DNA from: Shinella sp.
Lineage (GTDB): Bacteria; Pseudomonadota; Alphaproteobacteria; Rhizobiales; Rhizobiaceae
Length of the DNA: 64,000 nucleotides
Direction: 5' to 3'
Assembly (NCBI GenBank): GCA_003248775.1
Contig: QFQX01000003.1
Coordinates: forward strand, 113,249-177,248
In this document: one piece after another, positions 24,310-33,651 of the stretch
Numbering within the stretch: the first letter of the stretch is position 1
Layout of the letters: the number at the start of each line of letters is the position of its first letter
The notes under the pieces: generated by a model
Database searches by the model: none
Told to the model about the DNA's origin: nothing
The model's input: only the letters and a program-made list of their open reading frames with translations
Made by a program: the position numbers and the translations under genes

Positions 24310-26760
24310 ATGCAACGAAAGTCCGGCGCGGCGCGTCGTCCAAATCTGTCAGTTTCAAGCGCGCTCGCATTGCTTGTCGCATCGGGTCTCGCCATGGGTG
24401 GCGTTTCCATCGCAACGCAGCCGGCCATGGCGCAGGAAGCCACCTCGGCATTCAACATTCCGGCCGGGCCGCTTTCCACCGCCCTCAACAGGCTCGCCGC
24501 CCAGAGCGGACTTCATATCGGTTTCGAGACTTCGGTGGTCGAAGGGACAACGACCGCTGGCCTCAAGGGCCAGTATTCAGCGGAAGACGCACTCGGCAAT
24601 CTCCTGACCGGAACCGGGCTGACCTACCGTTTTGCCAATCCCAAGACCGTTACCGTCAGCGCGGCAGCCGCATCCGACAGCACCAACAATCTTTCGAGCG
24701 GCAGCAGCACCGAGCTTGAACCGATCGTCGTCAATGGCGGCAGTGGCGGCGTCATCCAGTCGGACGGCTATGTCGGCACCAGCAGCGCGACCGGAGCCAA
24801 GACGGACACGCCCTTCGTCGAAACGCCCCAGTCCATCTCGTCCGTCACCGAAAAGCAGCTGCAGGACCGCAATCCGCAAAACCTGCTCGACGCCATCTCC
24901 TATACGCCCGGCGCGCGCGTCAACGCCTATGGCACCGATCCGCGCTTCGATTCCTTCTTCGTGCGCGGCTTCAACGTGACGAACACCGGCGTCTTTCGTG
25001 ATAATCTGCGGCAGCCTGCCAGCGGCTATGGCATCTTCATCACCGAGCCCTATGGCCTTGAAGGTGTATCCATCCTGCGCGGCCCCTCGTCCGCACTTTA
25101 CGGCGCAACCGGTGCCGGCGGCCTCTATAACGTCATCACCAAGCGACCGACCGAAGAGGCCCAGCACGAGGTTCAGTTCCAGCTCGGCACCGACCAGCGC
25201 TACCAGAGCCAGTTCGATTTCTCCGGCCCGGTGAACGACGAAGACCCGTTCTATTACCGCCTGACCGGTCTCGGCCGGGTCGGCGATACGGAATTCGATT
25301 CCGTTTCCGACGACAGGACCTACATCGCCCCCGCTTTCACCTGGAAGCCGGACGAGGACACCAGGCTTACCGTTCTCGGCGAATATTCCCGCTCGAAGAG
25401 CGGCGGCAACCCGGCCTATTACAACGACACCTACGGCCATGTAAGCGAGTTCGAGGCCGGCGATCCGGCCTTCAACGCCATGGATCACCAGCAGGCCCGC
25501 ATCGGCTGGGAATTCGAACACTCCTTCGATGAAGTCTTCACCTTCCGCCAGAATGCTCGCTACTCCTGGCAGGATATCGACGCCAAGTATGTCTACACCT
25601 ACAACGGCGCGCAGCACGCACTCGATTCATCCCTGGTAGACCGCGGCTCGGGCTACGAGCAGCAGCGGCTCGATGCCTTCGTGATCGACAACCAGTTGGA
25701 GGCGCAGTTCTCCACCGGCCCGATCGACCATGTCGTGCTCGGTGGCGTCGACTTCACCTGGAGCAAGTACCGCCTGCTCGCCGGTTACGGCAGCGTCGAT
25801 CCGCTGAATACGCTGGTCCCGAACTACGGCAACTACATCGCCACGCCCGACCTGACCTCCCGGACCGATCAGCGTCAGGTCCAGACCGGCATCTACCTTC
25901 AGGACCAGCTTCGCTACGACGCGTGGACCCTGACCGTCGGCGGCCGCTATGACTGGGTGTCGACGAAAACGGACAACACGGATCTGACGACCAGCGTCAA
26001 ATCCTCGTCGGAGCAGGACGAAGGACAGTTTTCCGGCCGCGTGGGCCTGACCTACGAGACCGAATTCGGCTTCGTTCCCTATGCCAGCCTTTCTACCGCG
26101 TTTTCGCCGAATATCGGCTACAACTCGACCACGGATGCGCCGTTCAAGTCGACCACCAGCACGCAGGAAGAAGTCGGCGTCAAATATTTCCTGCCTGATA
26201 ACAACGTGATGCTGTCGGCATCGGTCTTCAACATCGATCAACGAAACGGTCTCTTCTACACCGTCATCGACGGGGTCAACACGCAGGTCCAGCGCGGCAA
26301 GCTGCGTTCGCAGGGCGTGGAACTGGAAGCGGTGGCAAGCCTCGACAATGGCCTCTCCTTTGCGGCGTCCTACACCTATACCGACCTTCGCATTCTTGAG
26401 GGCACTGCAGGAACGGTGGACAATTTCGTCTCCAGCGTGCCGTTCAACATGGCCTCGCTCTGGGCGCATTATCAGTTGCCCGAGGGCACCCCGCTTTACG
26501 GCTTCGGCGTAGGTGCCGGCGCGCGCTTCATCGGCACGAGCTACGGCGATGACAAGAACTCCATCGTCAACGGATCCCGTGTGCTGTTCGATGCGTCGCT
26601 AAGCTACGATTTCGCAGCCATCGACCAGAAATACGAGGGCCTGAGCCTGCAGGTGAACGCGACCAACGTGTTCAACCGCCGCGATACGACGTGCACGTCG
26701 GGCTATTGCTATCTCGATCCGGGCCGCACGGTCATCGGCACGCTGAAATACACCTGGTAA
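24310..26760 (+). CDS. TonB-dependent ferric-siderophore receptor with STN signalling domain
   Basis: This 816-aa outer-membrane receptor has a signal peptide ending near PAMAQ (about residue 41). An STN domain follows (residues about 50-110; FNIPAGPLSTALNRLAAQSGL) and signals to FecR. The plug domain includes QSISSVTEKQLQDRNPQNLLDAI and VSILRGPSSALYGATGAGGLYNV. A long beta-barrel ends in the aromatic terminus TLKYTW. Plug and barrel resemble hydroxamate receptors such as FhuA and FoxA, so ferrichrome- or ferrioxamine-like ligands are likely but not proven. ATG 24310 follows AGGAGAGGG. It heads the uptake operon, followed at 22 bp by the siderophore-interacting protein. Confidence 0.92.
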   Translation: MQRKSGAARRPNLSVSSALALLVASGLAMGGVSIATQPAMAQEATSAFNIPAGPLSTALNRLAAQSGLHIGFETSVVEGTTTAGLKGQYSAEDALGNLLTGTGLTYRFANPKTVTVSAAAASDSTNNLSSGSSTELEPIVVNGGSGGVIQSDGYVGTSSATGAKTDTPFVETPQSISSVTEKQLQDRNPQNLLDAISYTPGARVNAYGTDPRFDSFFVRGFNVTNTGVFRDNLRQPASGYGIFITEPYGLEGVSILRGPSSALYGATGAGGLYNVITKRPTEEAQHEVQFQLGTDQRYQSQFDFSGPVNDEDPFYYRLTGLGRVGDTEFDSVSDDRTYIAPAFTWKPDEDTRLTVLGEYSRSKSGGNPAYYNDTYGHVSEFEAGDPAFNAMDHQQARIGWEFEHSFDEVFTFRQNARYSWQDIDAKYVYTYNGAQHALDSSLVDRGSGYEQQRLDAFVIDNQLEAQFSTGPIDHVVLGGVDFTWSKYRLLAGYGSVDPLNTLVPNYGNYIATPDLTSRTDQRQVQTGIYLQDQLRYDAWTLTVGGRYDWVSTKTDNTDLTTSVKSSSEQDEGQFSGRVGLTYETEFGFVPYASLSTAFSPNIGYNSTTDAPFKSTTSTQEEVGVKYFLPDNNVMLSASVFNIDQRNGLFYTVIDGVNTQVQRGKLRSQGVELEAVASLDNGLSFAASYTYTDLRILEGTAGTVDNFVSSVPFNMASLWAHYQLPEGTPLYGFGVGAGARFIGTSYGDDKNSIVNGSRVLFDASLSYDFAAIDQKYEGLSLQVNATNVFNRRDTTCTSGYCYLDPGRTVIGTLKYTW

Positions 26761-26781
26761 GCAGCAGAGGAGTACGCTCAA

Positions 26782-27669
26782 GTGGGCAGGATGTTTTTCA
26801 ATCTCTCGGTCAAGGAGCGCCAGCTCCTGAGCCCCGGCATGGTGCGCGTCACTTTCGCGGGAGAGGAACTCTCGGAGTTTTCCTCGACCGGCACCGGCGA
26901 CGAATACCTTCGGCTCTTCTTCCCGAACGAGGAGAGTGGAGAAGTCGTCCTGCCCATTATCGACGATGAGGGCCGCTGGACCTATCAGGAGGGCAAGCCT
27001 CCAGTCCGGTGCGCCACCTACACTGTCCGGCGCTTTTGCCCGGACGAACGCGAGCTGGATATCGACTTCGTGGTCCACGAGGGCGGCGTGGCCGGCACCT
27101 GGGCGCAGGCCGCCGCACCGGGCAATCCTATGACCATCAACCGGCCGCGAGGTCTCTACGAACTGCCGGAAGATGCCGAGTGGCAACTGCTGATGGCCGA
27201 TGCCACCGGCATTCCGGCCCTCGCGCGGCTTCTGGAGGAAACGCCGCCACACATCACCAGCCGGATTGTCATCGAGATCGCCGCCCCCGAACACCGGCAA
27301 CCCCTGCCGGATCATCCGGGCGCGACGGTTACATGGATCGAAGCAAGCGGCAACGGCGTGGCACCCAGCCGGCTCGAAGCCGCATTCTGGGCGATGAACC
27401 TGCCTTCCACCCCGGGCTACATCTGGGTCGCTGCGGAACAGAAGCCGGTGCGCGCTATCCGCAAGCATGTGCGCCAGACGCTGAAGCTGCCGGCGGAGCG
27501 CTACAAGCTGGTCGCCTACTGGATCGAAGCCAAGCAGGAATGGGACGCCGGCTGGAATGCCCTGCCGAGCGCCGTGCGGGAAGAGATCGAAGCGGCCTGG
27601 CAATCCGGACGCGACGCCGAAGAGGTTCGCGACGAGGTCGAAGCGAAGCTGGAGACCTTCAATCTTTGA
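26782..27669 (+). CDS. Siderophore-interacting protein (FAD-dependent ferric-siderophore reductase)
   Basis: This is a 295-aa SIP/ViuB-family flavoprotein of the ferredoxin-reductase-like fold. The FAD-binding beta-barrel shows MVRVTFAGEEL, EYLRLFFPNE and CATYTVRRFCPDERELDIDFVVH (the RxYT-type flavin motif appears as RCATYTVR). The NAD(P)H-binding half shows LLMADATGIPALARLLEETP and WVAAEQKPVRAIRKHVR. It reduces Fe(III) from the imported siderophore in the cytosol. GTG 26782 is the likely start, with AGAGGAG 8-9 nt upstream; ATG 26791 is possible. The stop TGA overlaps the TTG start of the next permease. Confidence 0.88.
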   Translation: MGRMFFNLSVKERQLLSPGMVRVTFAGEELSEFSSTGTGDEYLRLFFPNEESGEVVLPIIDDEGRWTYQEGKPPVRCATYTVRRFCPDERELDIDFVVHEGGVAGTWAQAAAPGNPMTINRPRGLYELPEDAEWQLLMADATGIPALARLLEETPPHITSRIVIEIAAPEHRQPLPDHPGATVTWIEASGNGVAPSRLEAAFWAMNLPSTPGYIWVAAEQKPVRAIRKHVRQTLKLPAERYKLVAYWIEAKQEWDAGWNALPSAVREEIEAAWQSGRDAEEVRDEVEAKLETFNL

Positions 27670-28706
27670 CACCCGCGTCATCGAGCTACGTCCAGACGCG
27701 AAAACCCTCGCGCATCGGACGCCCCGGAATCTTGGCCGGGGCGATCGCGTTTCTGGCCATCGCCATCTTCGCAAGCCTTGCGATGGGCAAGGGCGGCGTT
27801 TCGGCATCGATGGCAATGAACGCCATATTCTCCCCCACCAGCCTTTCCGATGCCCAAGCAGCCCTGATGGAACTACGCGTACCGCGCACATTGCTTGCGA
27901 TATTGGCGGGTGCCGCACTCGGCGTCTCCGGTGCCATCATGCAGGCGGTAACACGCAATCCCCTCTCCGACCCCGGCATCCTCGGCATCAACACGGGAGC
28001 GGCCCTCACCATGGTGCTTGGCGTCGGCTTTCTTGGCATTGACGGCGGCTACGGGCCGGTCTGGCTAGCCTTGTCGGGCGGGGCACTCACAGCCATACTC
28101 GTTCATGCGATAGGCTTTGCCGGTTCGCGGGAGGCGGCACCCGTCCGCCTGACGCTTGCGGGCGTCGCTATCACCGCAATGCTCGGCGGCATCGTCACCG
28201 CAATCCTGCTGCTCGACCCCGTGAAGTTCGACCGCATGCGCGGCTGGAACACCGGCGCGCTCTCGGGCGCGGACATCACGGTGATGCTGGCGATTGCCCC
28301 CTTCATCTCCGCAGGCCTCCTGCTTGCGGCCTTCAACACGCGCTCGCTCAATGCGCTCGCGCTCGGCGAGGATGTTGCCCGCGCCATGGGTGCGAATGTT
28401 ACCTCGGCCCGCCTTGTCGGTGGATTGGCGGCCACCTTGCTGGCTGCGGCCGCAACCGCCGGGGCCGGCCCGATCGCCTTCATCGGCCTGATGGTTCCTC
28501 ATCTCGTCCGTGGTGCCGCAGGCGCCGATCAACGCTGGACGTTCGCCTTTACCCTCGTCTTGTCCCCCGCCCTCCTGCTCACCGCAGATATTCTGGGCCG
28601 GCTGCTTCTGCGATCCGGAGAAATACCGGCCGGCATCGTCATGGCGGTCATCGGCGTGCCCGTTTTTATCCTTCTCGTTGGCAGGGAAAAAGGCGTGCTG
28701 GCATGA
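27666..28706 (+). CDS. Ferric-siderophore ABC permease (FecCD family), first
   Basis: This 346-aa permease of the BtuC/FecCD fold has many hydrophobic helices. Family motifs are LMELRVPRTLLAILAGAALGVSGAIMQ, TRNPLSDPGILGINTGAA, WNTGALSGAD and GPIAFIGLMVPHLVRGAAGADQR. Translation appears to start at TTG 27666, overlapping the reductase stop (TTGA); the open frame extends upstream only inside the reductase gene. It ends with a 4-bp overlap onto the second permease. The pair forms a heterodimeric channel like FecC/FecD. Confidence 0.9.
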   Translation: MTPASSSYVQTRKPSRIGRPGILAGAIAFLAIAIFASLAMGKGGVSASMAMNAIFSPTSLSDAQAALMELRVPRTLLAILAGAALGVSGAIMQAVTRNPLSDPGILGINTGAALTMVLGVGFLGIDGGYGPVWLALSGGALTAILVHAIGFAGSREAAPVRLTLAGVAITAMLGGIVTAILLLDPVKFDRMRGWNTGALSGADITVMLAIAPFISAGLLLAAFNTRSLNALALGEDVARAMGANVTSARLVGGLAATLLAAAATAGAGPIAFIGLMVPHLVRGAAGADQRWTFAFTLVLSPALLLTADILGRLLLRSGEIPAGIVMAVIGVPVFILLVGREKGVLA

Positions 28707-29755
28707 GCGACAGCCGTCGAATACGCCGGCCGGCCATTACCCTCCGGCTGTTTGAGGAGCGGATTTCCGCGCGGCTCGAAATCCGTCCGTTCGTGATCGG
28801 CAGCCTGCTCCTCCTGACGGCTCTGGTGATCGCCTTCGTCGATCTTTCGCTAGGAGCCTATTCCACACCCCTGTCGCAGGTTCTGAACGCCCTGCGTGGC
28901 GTGGCGGACGAAAAGCTGGCGATGGTGATTTTCGAATGGCGCATGCCGAGAATTGCAGCAGCCCTGCTTTTCGGGGCAGCACTGGGTGTCAGCGGTTCCA
29001 TCTTCCAGTCCCTGACCCGAAACCCGCTGGGCAGCCCCGATGTGATCGGCATAGATGCCGGCGCGTTCACCGCGGTGCTGGTGACCATCATGTTCTTCGG
29101 CTCCGCCCCTTGGCAATTCGCGCTCGGGGCCCTATGCGGCAGCGTGGCCGCGGCCGGAACGGTTTTCTTGATATCCCGCGGGACCACAGGGCTGCGGTTC
29201 ATCTTGACCGGGGTCGGCATCGGCATTGCGCTGACCGCCATCAACACATGGTTCCTGTCCACCGCGCGACTGGAGGCCGCCATGTCCGCGGCAGATTGGG
29301 GCGCAGGCGCTCTCAACGGCATCGACGCCGGTTGGCTGCTTCCGGTCGCAGTCGCTGTTTGCGCGCTCATCGTTCTCGCCATGGCCTTGCAACGCGCCGT
29401 GAGCGCCATGGAACTCGGCGGCGATGTGGCGCTGGCGCTCGGCGTTCCCGTGAACGCGATCCGGCTCGCCATGCTTCTGACCGGCGGCGCCCTGACGACA
29501 ATCGTCACCGCATCCGCTGGCCCTATCGGCTTCGTCGCACTCGCAGCGCCGCAACTCGCACGCATGCTGGCCGGCACGCCGGGACTGTCGCTGGCGCTCT
29601 CGGCTGCAATGGGAGCAGTTCTGCTGACGACCGCCGATCTCATCGCCGCCAACGCCTTCGCACCGGGCAGACTGCCGGTGGGCGTGGTCACCTTCTCCGG
29701 CGGCGGAGCCTACCTTCTCTGGCTTCTGGCCTGCAGGCGCCACTCTCGAAAGTGA
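28703..29755 (+). CDS. Ferric-siderophore ABC permease (FecCD family), second
   Basis: This 350-aa membrane permease is paralogous to the preceding one. It has FEWRMPRIAAALLFGAALGVSGSIFQ, TRNPLGSPDVIGIDAGAF, WGAGALNGIDAGW and GPIGFVALAAPQLARMLAGTPG. Its longer cytosolic N terminus (MSDSRRIRRPAITLRLFEERISARLEIRP) is common in the FecD/FepG half. It overlaps the first permease by 4 bp and is followed after 4 bp by the ATPase gene. Confidence 0.9.
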   Translation: MSDSRRIRRPAITLRLFEERISARLEIRPFVIGSLLLLTALVIAFVDLSLGAYSTPLSQVLNALRGVADEKLAMVIFEWRMPRIAAALLFGAALGVSGSIFQSLTRNPLGSPDVIGIDAGAFTAVLVTIMFFGSAPWQFALGALCGSVAAAGTVFLISRGTTGLRFILTGVGIGIALTAINTWFLSTARLEAAMSAADWGAGALNGIDAGWLLPVAVAVCALIVLAMALQRAVSAMELGGDVALALGVPVNAIRLAMLLTGGALTTIVTASAGPIGFVALAAPQLARMLAGTPGLSLALSAAMGAVLLTTADLIAANAFAPGRLPVGVVTFSGGGAYLLWLLACRRHSRK

Positions 29756-29759
29756 TTTC

Positions 29760-30596
29760 ATGACCGCAGGAAGCGACAACATCTCCGAAGGTGGCCTCTC
29801 CACAAGCGCGATGACACTTGCCTATCGCGACCGGCCAATCATCCGCGATCTCGACATCGCGATTGCCGAGGGGTCCTTCTCCGTTATCGTCGGAGCCAAT
29901 GGCAGCGGCAAATCCACGCTCCTCAAGGCGCTCGCCCGGCTGCTGAAACCGGAAACCGGGAGCGTGCTGCTGGACGGACAGGCGATCACCACCCTCCCCT
30001 CAGTCGAGATTGCCCGACGCATAGGCCTTCTGCCCCAGTCGGCGGAAGCGCCGGAGGGCATTACGGTTGCCGATCTCGTCGCGCGCGGCCGTTATCCGCA
30101 CCAGACCTTCTTCCGCCAGTGGAGCCGGCAGGACGAGACTGTGGTCGCAGCATCGATGCAGGCCGCCGGCATTGCCGAACTGGCGGATCGGGCCGTCGAT
30201 ACGCTTTCCGGCGGGCAGCGCCAGCGCGCCTGGATCGCCATGGTGCTCGCCCAGGAGACACCGATCCTGCTGCTCGACGAGCCCACGACCTTTCTCGACA
30301 TGGCCCATCAGGCCGATCTTCTCGATCTCCTGCAGCAGCTGAACACCGACATGGGGCGAACGGTGATTGCCGTTCTGCATGACCTCAACCAGGCCTGTCG
30401 CTATGCGACCCACATCATCGCCATGTGCGAAGGCACCGTGGTGGCGGAGGGTCGGCCGGCAGATGTCGTGACGGAAGAGATGCTGGAGAAGGTCTTCGAC
30501 CTGCCCTGCATGATTATCGAAGACCCGATCACCGCTACGCCGCACGTCATTCCGCGCAACCGCCGCCGGCCGGTGAACGGGACCGATGCCACATGA
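29760..30596 (+). CDS. Ferric-siderophore ABC importer ATPase (FecE/FepC type)
   Basis: This 278-aa ATPase of the iron-chelate class has Walker A GANGSGKST, the Q-loop near RRIGLLPQSAEAPEGI, signature LSGGQRQR, Walker B ILLLDEPTTFLDMAHQ and the switch histidine (AVLHDLNQACRYA). VADLVARGRYPHQTFFRQWS is the typical FecE/FhuC insert. It powers the FecCD-type pair. The stop overlaps the binding-protein start by 4 bp. Confidence 0.93.
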   Translation: MTAGSDNISEGGLSTSAMTLAYRDRPIIRDLDIAIAEGSFSVIVGANGSGKSTLLKALARLLKPETGSVLLDGQAITTLPSVEIARRIGLLPQSAEAPEGITVADLVARGRYPHQTFFRQWSRQDETVVAASMQAAGIAELADRAVDTLSGGQRQRAWIAMVLAQETPILLLDEPTTFLDMAHQADLLDLLQQLNTDMGRTVIAVLHDLNQACRYATHIIAMCEGTVVAEGRPADVVTEEMLEKVFDLPCMIIEDPITATPHVIPRNRRRPVNGTDAT

Positions 30597-31564
30597 CTGG
30601 CTGCTCCCTGTTTCGTCGGGCTCTCGCGTTGCTCGTCTTCCTCATGGTGTCATCGGTCAGCGTCATGGCCCAGTCCTTCCCGGTCACCATGCACCACGCG
30701 CTCGGCGAAACCACGATCGCCTCCCCGCCGAAACGGATCGTTTCCCTCGGCCTCAACGATCAGGACTTCCTCTATGCCCTCGGCATTTCTCCGGTCGGAG
30801 TGCGAGAATGGTGGGGAAGGAAGCCATTCGCGACATGGCCCTGGGCCGAGCCGTCGCGCCAGAAGCTCGGCGCGGCACCGGAAGTCATGACCGGACGCAG
30901 GATCGATCCGGAATGGGTTCTGTCGCTTGCGCCCGACCTGATCGTCGCCACCTATGCCGATCTCGACGAAACGACCTACCGGAAGCTCTCACGCATCGCC
31001 CCGGTCATCGCCTCGCCGGACGGATATCTCCCATGGGGCGCGCCATGGCAGGTACAATTACGGCAACTCGACATGGCTACCTCCGGCAGCACGGAGAAGG
31101 CCGACTCGATCATCGCCGGAATCCAGCGGCGGATCACCGACATTCGCGCCAATCATCCCGAGTTCTCGGGCAGTTCCGGCAGCTTTGCCGATATCCGCAA
31201 TGGCCAGTTCGTTCTCTGGGGAGCCGACACTTCGCCGGGTCGTTTCCTCGCCGATCTCGGTTTCGTGTTGCCGGACGGGCTGTCTGCGTTGGCCGATGAC
31301 GCGGGATGGATCAGGCTCAGCCTCGAGCAGGCACCCCTGCTCGATCTCGATACGGTGATCTGGCCGAACGGACAGCGCGAGCGGATCGAGGTCATGAAGA
31401 GTTACCGCAATCTGCGTCTCTCGCGGGAAAACCGTTCCATCTGGCTGCAGCCCGACAGCGATCTTTCCGCCGCCCTCTGGTTCCAATCGCCGCTCTCGCT
31501 CGATTTCGTGCTGGAGAGGATCACGCCTCTTCTGGCCAACGCTCTCTCCTTCGTCGCGAACTGA
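30593..31564 (+). CDS. Periplasmic iron-siderophore binding protein (FecB/FhuD family)
   Basis: This 323-aa class III binding protein has a signal peptide ending near VMAQS. The body shows PKRIVSLGLNDQDFLYALGISPVGVREWWG, PEWVLSLAPDLIVATYAD and the long connecting helix around QLRQLDMATSGSTEKAD. It delivers the chelate to the FecCD-type permease. Unusually for such operons it is the last gene, overlapping the ATPase stop (ATGA) instead of leading. The frame is open further upstream but only inside the ATPase gene. Confidence 0.88.
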   Translation: MTGCSLFRRALALLVFLMVSSVSVMAQSFPVTMHHALGETTIASPPKRIVSLGLNDQDFLYALGISPVGVREWWGRKPFATWPWAEPSRQKLGAAPEVMTGRRIDPEWVLSLAPDLIVATYADLDETTYRKLSRIAPVIASPDGYLPWGAPWQVQLRQLDMATSGSTEKADSIIAGIQRRITDIRANHPEFSGSSGSFADIRNGQFVLWGADTSPGRFLADLGFVLPDGLSALADDAGWIRLSLEQAPLLDLDTVIWPNGQRERIEVMKSYRNLRLSRENRSIWLQPDSDLSAALWFQSPLSLDFVLERITPLLANALSFVAN

Positions 31565-31671
31565 TCGGCCCGACCGCGATCGGCGACAGAACCTGTGTGA
31601 CGTCGATCACGGGATAGGGCCGAATTATTTTTCGAATTATTTCTCCTAGATAGTATTTTATGCCTTCATGC

Positions 31672-31686
31672 TGACACCCGCTTTCA
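31672..31686. promoter_or_regulatory. Weak TGA-N9-TCA match before the TetR gene
   Basis: TGACACCCGCTTTCA, 37 bp upstream of the TetR start, fits TGA-N9-TCA but its spacer is unlike the two good iron boxes. It lies in the AT-rich gap 31565-31722, which also has an AGACAGACGGTTCT stretch just before the start. About 16 matches to this 6-base pattern are expected by chance in 64 kb, so this one carries little weight. Confidence 0.25.
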
Positions 31687-31722
31687 GCGAAAATAAGACA
31701 GACGGTTCTACCTGGGAGGCCC

Positions 31723-32280
31723 ATGCGAAACCACATCCTGAAAGTCGCCGAAAGGCTGTTTTATGACGAGGGCATCCGGGCCGTCGGGATCGATCGCATC
31801 GTGGCCGAAGCGGATATCGCGAAGGCCACCCTCTATCGCCATTTCCCTGCGAAGACGGATCTCGTCGCGGCCTATCTCAAGGCGCGCAATGAGCGGGTGC
31901 TGGAGGCCATGGGCCAGATCGCGGCAGCGGATAAGGCTTCGCCCGCGGAACGCATCCGTGCCATTTTCTGTAATCTTCACGAGAAGGCGGACACGCCGTC
32001 GTACCGGGGTTGCGCCTTCATGCTGGCGCTGGCGGAGAGCGAAGGCACACCTGAGGTTGTCGCCATTGCGCGCGAGCACAAAAGCGTCGTCAGGCAGATC
32101 CTTCTGGAACTCTGTCGGGATTTTGCACGGGAGCCGGAGCGCCTCTCAAAGCGCATCGCGCTCTGCTATGAAGGAGCCTTAGCAACCATCGCTGTCGACC
32201 GCGATCCGGACGCGGCACAGGTTGCGCTCGATATCGTCGACGCCCTTGTCAAGGCCGACAGCGCGACGTCCGGCCCATGA
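31723..32280 (+). CDS. TetR/AcrR-family transcriptional regulator
   Basis: This 185-aa repressor-type protein has the TetR helix-turn-helix at residues about 3-45 (ILKVAERLFYDEGIRAVGIDRIVAEADIAKATLYRHF). A helical C-terminal ligand domain includes the segment RGCAFMLALAESEG, which is common in the LmrA/YxaF-like subgroup. The start is at ATG 31723 behind GGGAGG. It stands alone between the siderophore operon and the convergent CapA-like gene, with a terminator after it. Its target is unknown; self-control is likely. Nothing in its sequence ties it to iron. Confidence 0.85.
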   Translation: MRNHILKVAERLFYDEGIRAVGIDRIVAEADIAKATLYRHFPAKTDLVAAYLKARNERVLEAMGQIAAADKASPAERIRAIFCNLHEKADTPSYRGCAFMLALAESEGTPEVVAIAREHKSVVRQILLELCRDFAREPERLSKRIALCYEGALATIAVDRDPDAAQVALDIVDALVKADSATSGP

Positions 32281-32286
32281 CGCGAA

Positions 32287-32318
32287 GGCCCCTCGGCGGC
32301 AAGCCGAAGGGCCGTTTT
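32287..32318 (+). terminator. Intrinsic terminator after the TetR gene
   Basis: GGCCCCTCGGC and GCCGAAGGGCC form an 11-bp stem with one C/A mismatch and a 5-nt loop, followed by GTTTT. The stem ends just before the convergent CapA-like gene stop at 32326, so it may act in both directions. Confidence 0.65.
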
Positions 32319-32325
32319 CAAATAA

Positions 32326-33651
32326 TCAGGCCGGCAGAACGTCGATGAAGCCATCGGCTTCGTTATAGACGATCCGCGTGCCGTAAGCCTTGCTCATCTC
32401 CGCCATAGAGGCCGCGATCTCGCGTGCAAGTTCGGGGCTGGCAATGGCCGGCAGGCCGCGTTCGGAAGGACGCTTGCGGTTGAGATCGAGGTCGATGGCT
32501 TTCAGCCTGACCTTCACGCCCTCATCCTCGACATCGCAGATCGCAATGCAGGAATTGGAGAAGCGCCGGTCGCCATAAAAGCCGATCGCGTTGCCGTCCG
32601 CGTCACGCGCACGCGACATGTGCAGGTCGGACGGCAGGGAATCCTTGGTGAAACCATAGGATTCGTACATTTCCGGCGTCATCTTCTGCATGCCGGCCTC
32701 GAATTCCATCAGCAGGCTGCCGAGCGAGTAGAAGATCGGCTTGCCCTTGTAGAACTCGATGCCGCGTAGCATGTGCGGGCCGTGCCCGATCACCATGGTT
32801 GCGCCGGCGTCGATGGCGCGGCGGGCGAAATCCTCAAGGAACGGCGCAGGACGCGGCGAATACCAGTTTTCCTCGGTTCCCTCATGCGCATGCAGGCTGA
32901 GCAGCACGCATTCGGAACGGTTGGCCGCATCCCGGATGTTGGCGAGAATGGCCTTCGCATCCTTCTCGTTGTAGTGATAGCGGATATAGGCCCGGTCGCC
33001 GCGTTCGAACTGCAACGAACCCTCGAATACCGAGCCGAAAGGCAGGCGATCCGCACCCGGATCCGGCATGATCTCAATATCCATCACTTCCTTGCGGCCG
33101 GCGGAAATGCCCAGCATTTCGTCGATTCGGCGAAGCTGCTGGAATTCCTCTTCCGGCAGTACATAGGCTCGCCCCCAGCGCAGCGGGTTGAGGCCTGCGC
33201 GAGCGGGAATGCCCGTGCCGGCGGTCGAGGCGGCGAACTCGGCAGAACGTGTCGTGCTCGTCGAAATCAGCGAAATACGACCTTCGGACGTATCGAGGAA
33301 ATGCGGAAGACGTGCCTCTTCGAGGCTGCGGCCGATGCCGCTGTGAATGATCCCGCGTTCCTCGCAAGCTTCGATCGTATCCAGAACGCCCTGCGGTCCG
33401 AAGTCACCGGTGTGGTTGTTGGCAAACGAGAGCATGTTGACGCCGATCGACGTCAGCTCGTCGACGGCCTCGATGCCGACCGCAGTCATGAAGCGCCGCG
33501 GCGCCGGAGCAGTACCGTAGGCAGGGCAGATGAATTCAGCATTGGAGAATGTCGCATCGGATTCCTCCAGGATCGACAGGAGTTTCGGATCGAGCCTTTC
33601 GGCAAGGTTCCCGCCCGAAAACAGGGCATCACCGGTCGCAACCACACGCAT
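32326..33651 (-). CDS. CapA-like metallophosphatase-fold protein
   Basis: This 441-aa protein has the PgsA/CapA fold. Metal-site motifs are GDALFSGG (residues 7-14), FSNAEF, FANNHTGDFGPQG, LHAHEGTEENW and VIGHGPHMLRGIEFYKGKPIFYSLGSLL. CapA proteins of Gram-positives serve poly-gamma-glutamate synthesis at the membrane, but this copy has no signal peptide or membrane segment and starts directly at the metal motif. It should be cytosolic. No capB/capC partners are present. It diverges from the hydroxyacid/TctBAC cluster across 391 bp, so a hydrolytic step in that pathway is possible but unproven. The ribosome site AGGAG precedes ATG 33651. Confidence 0.82.
   Translation of the reverse strand: MRVVATGDALFSGGNLAERLDPKLLSILEESDATFSNAEFICPAYGTAPAPRRFMTAVGIEAVDELTSIGVNMLSFANNHTGDFGPQGVLDTIEACEERGIIHSGIGRSLEEARLPHFLDTSEGRISLISTSTTRSAEFAASTAGTGIPARAGLNPLRWGRAYVLPEEEFQQLRRIDEMLGISAGRKEVMDIEIMPDPGADRLPFGSVFEGSLQFERGDRAYIRYHYNEKDAKAILANIRDAANRSECVLLSLHAHEGTEENWYSPRPAPFLEDFARRAIDAGATMVIGHGPHMLRGIEFYKGKPIFYSLGSLLMEFEAGMQKMTPEMYESYGFTKDSLPSDLHMSRARDADGNAIGFYGDRRFSNSCIAICDVEDEGVKVRLKAIDLDLNRKRPSERGLPAIASPELAREIAASMAEMSKAYGTRIVYNEADGFIDVLPA

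Noticed and set aside
27009..27665. Long N-terminal extension of the first FecCD permease
   Set aside because: It overlaps the siderophore-interacting protein in another frame and has no helix or motif; the TTGA overlap at 27666 explains the true start.
31672..31686. Third iron box before the TetR gene
   Set aside because: It matches only the six fixed bases; a six-base pattern is expected about 16 times in 64 kb, and the spacer differs from the two good boxes.
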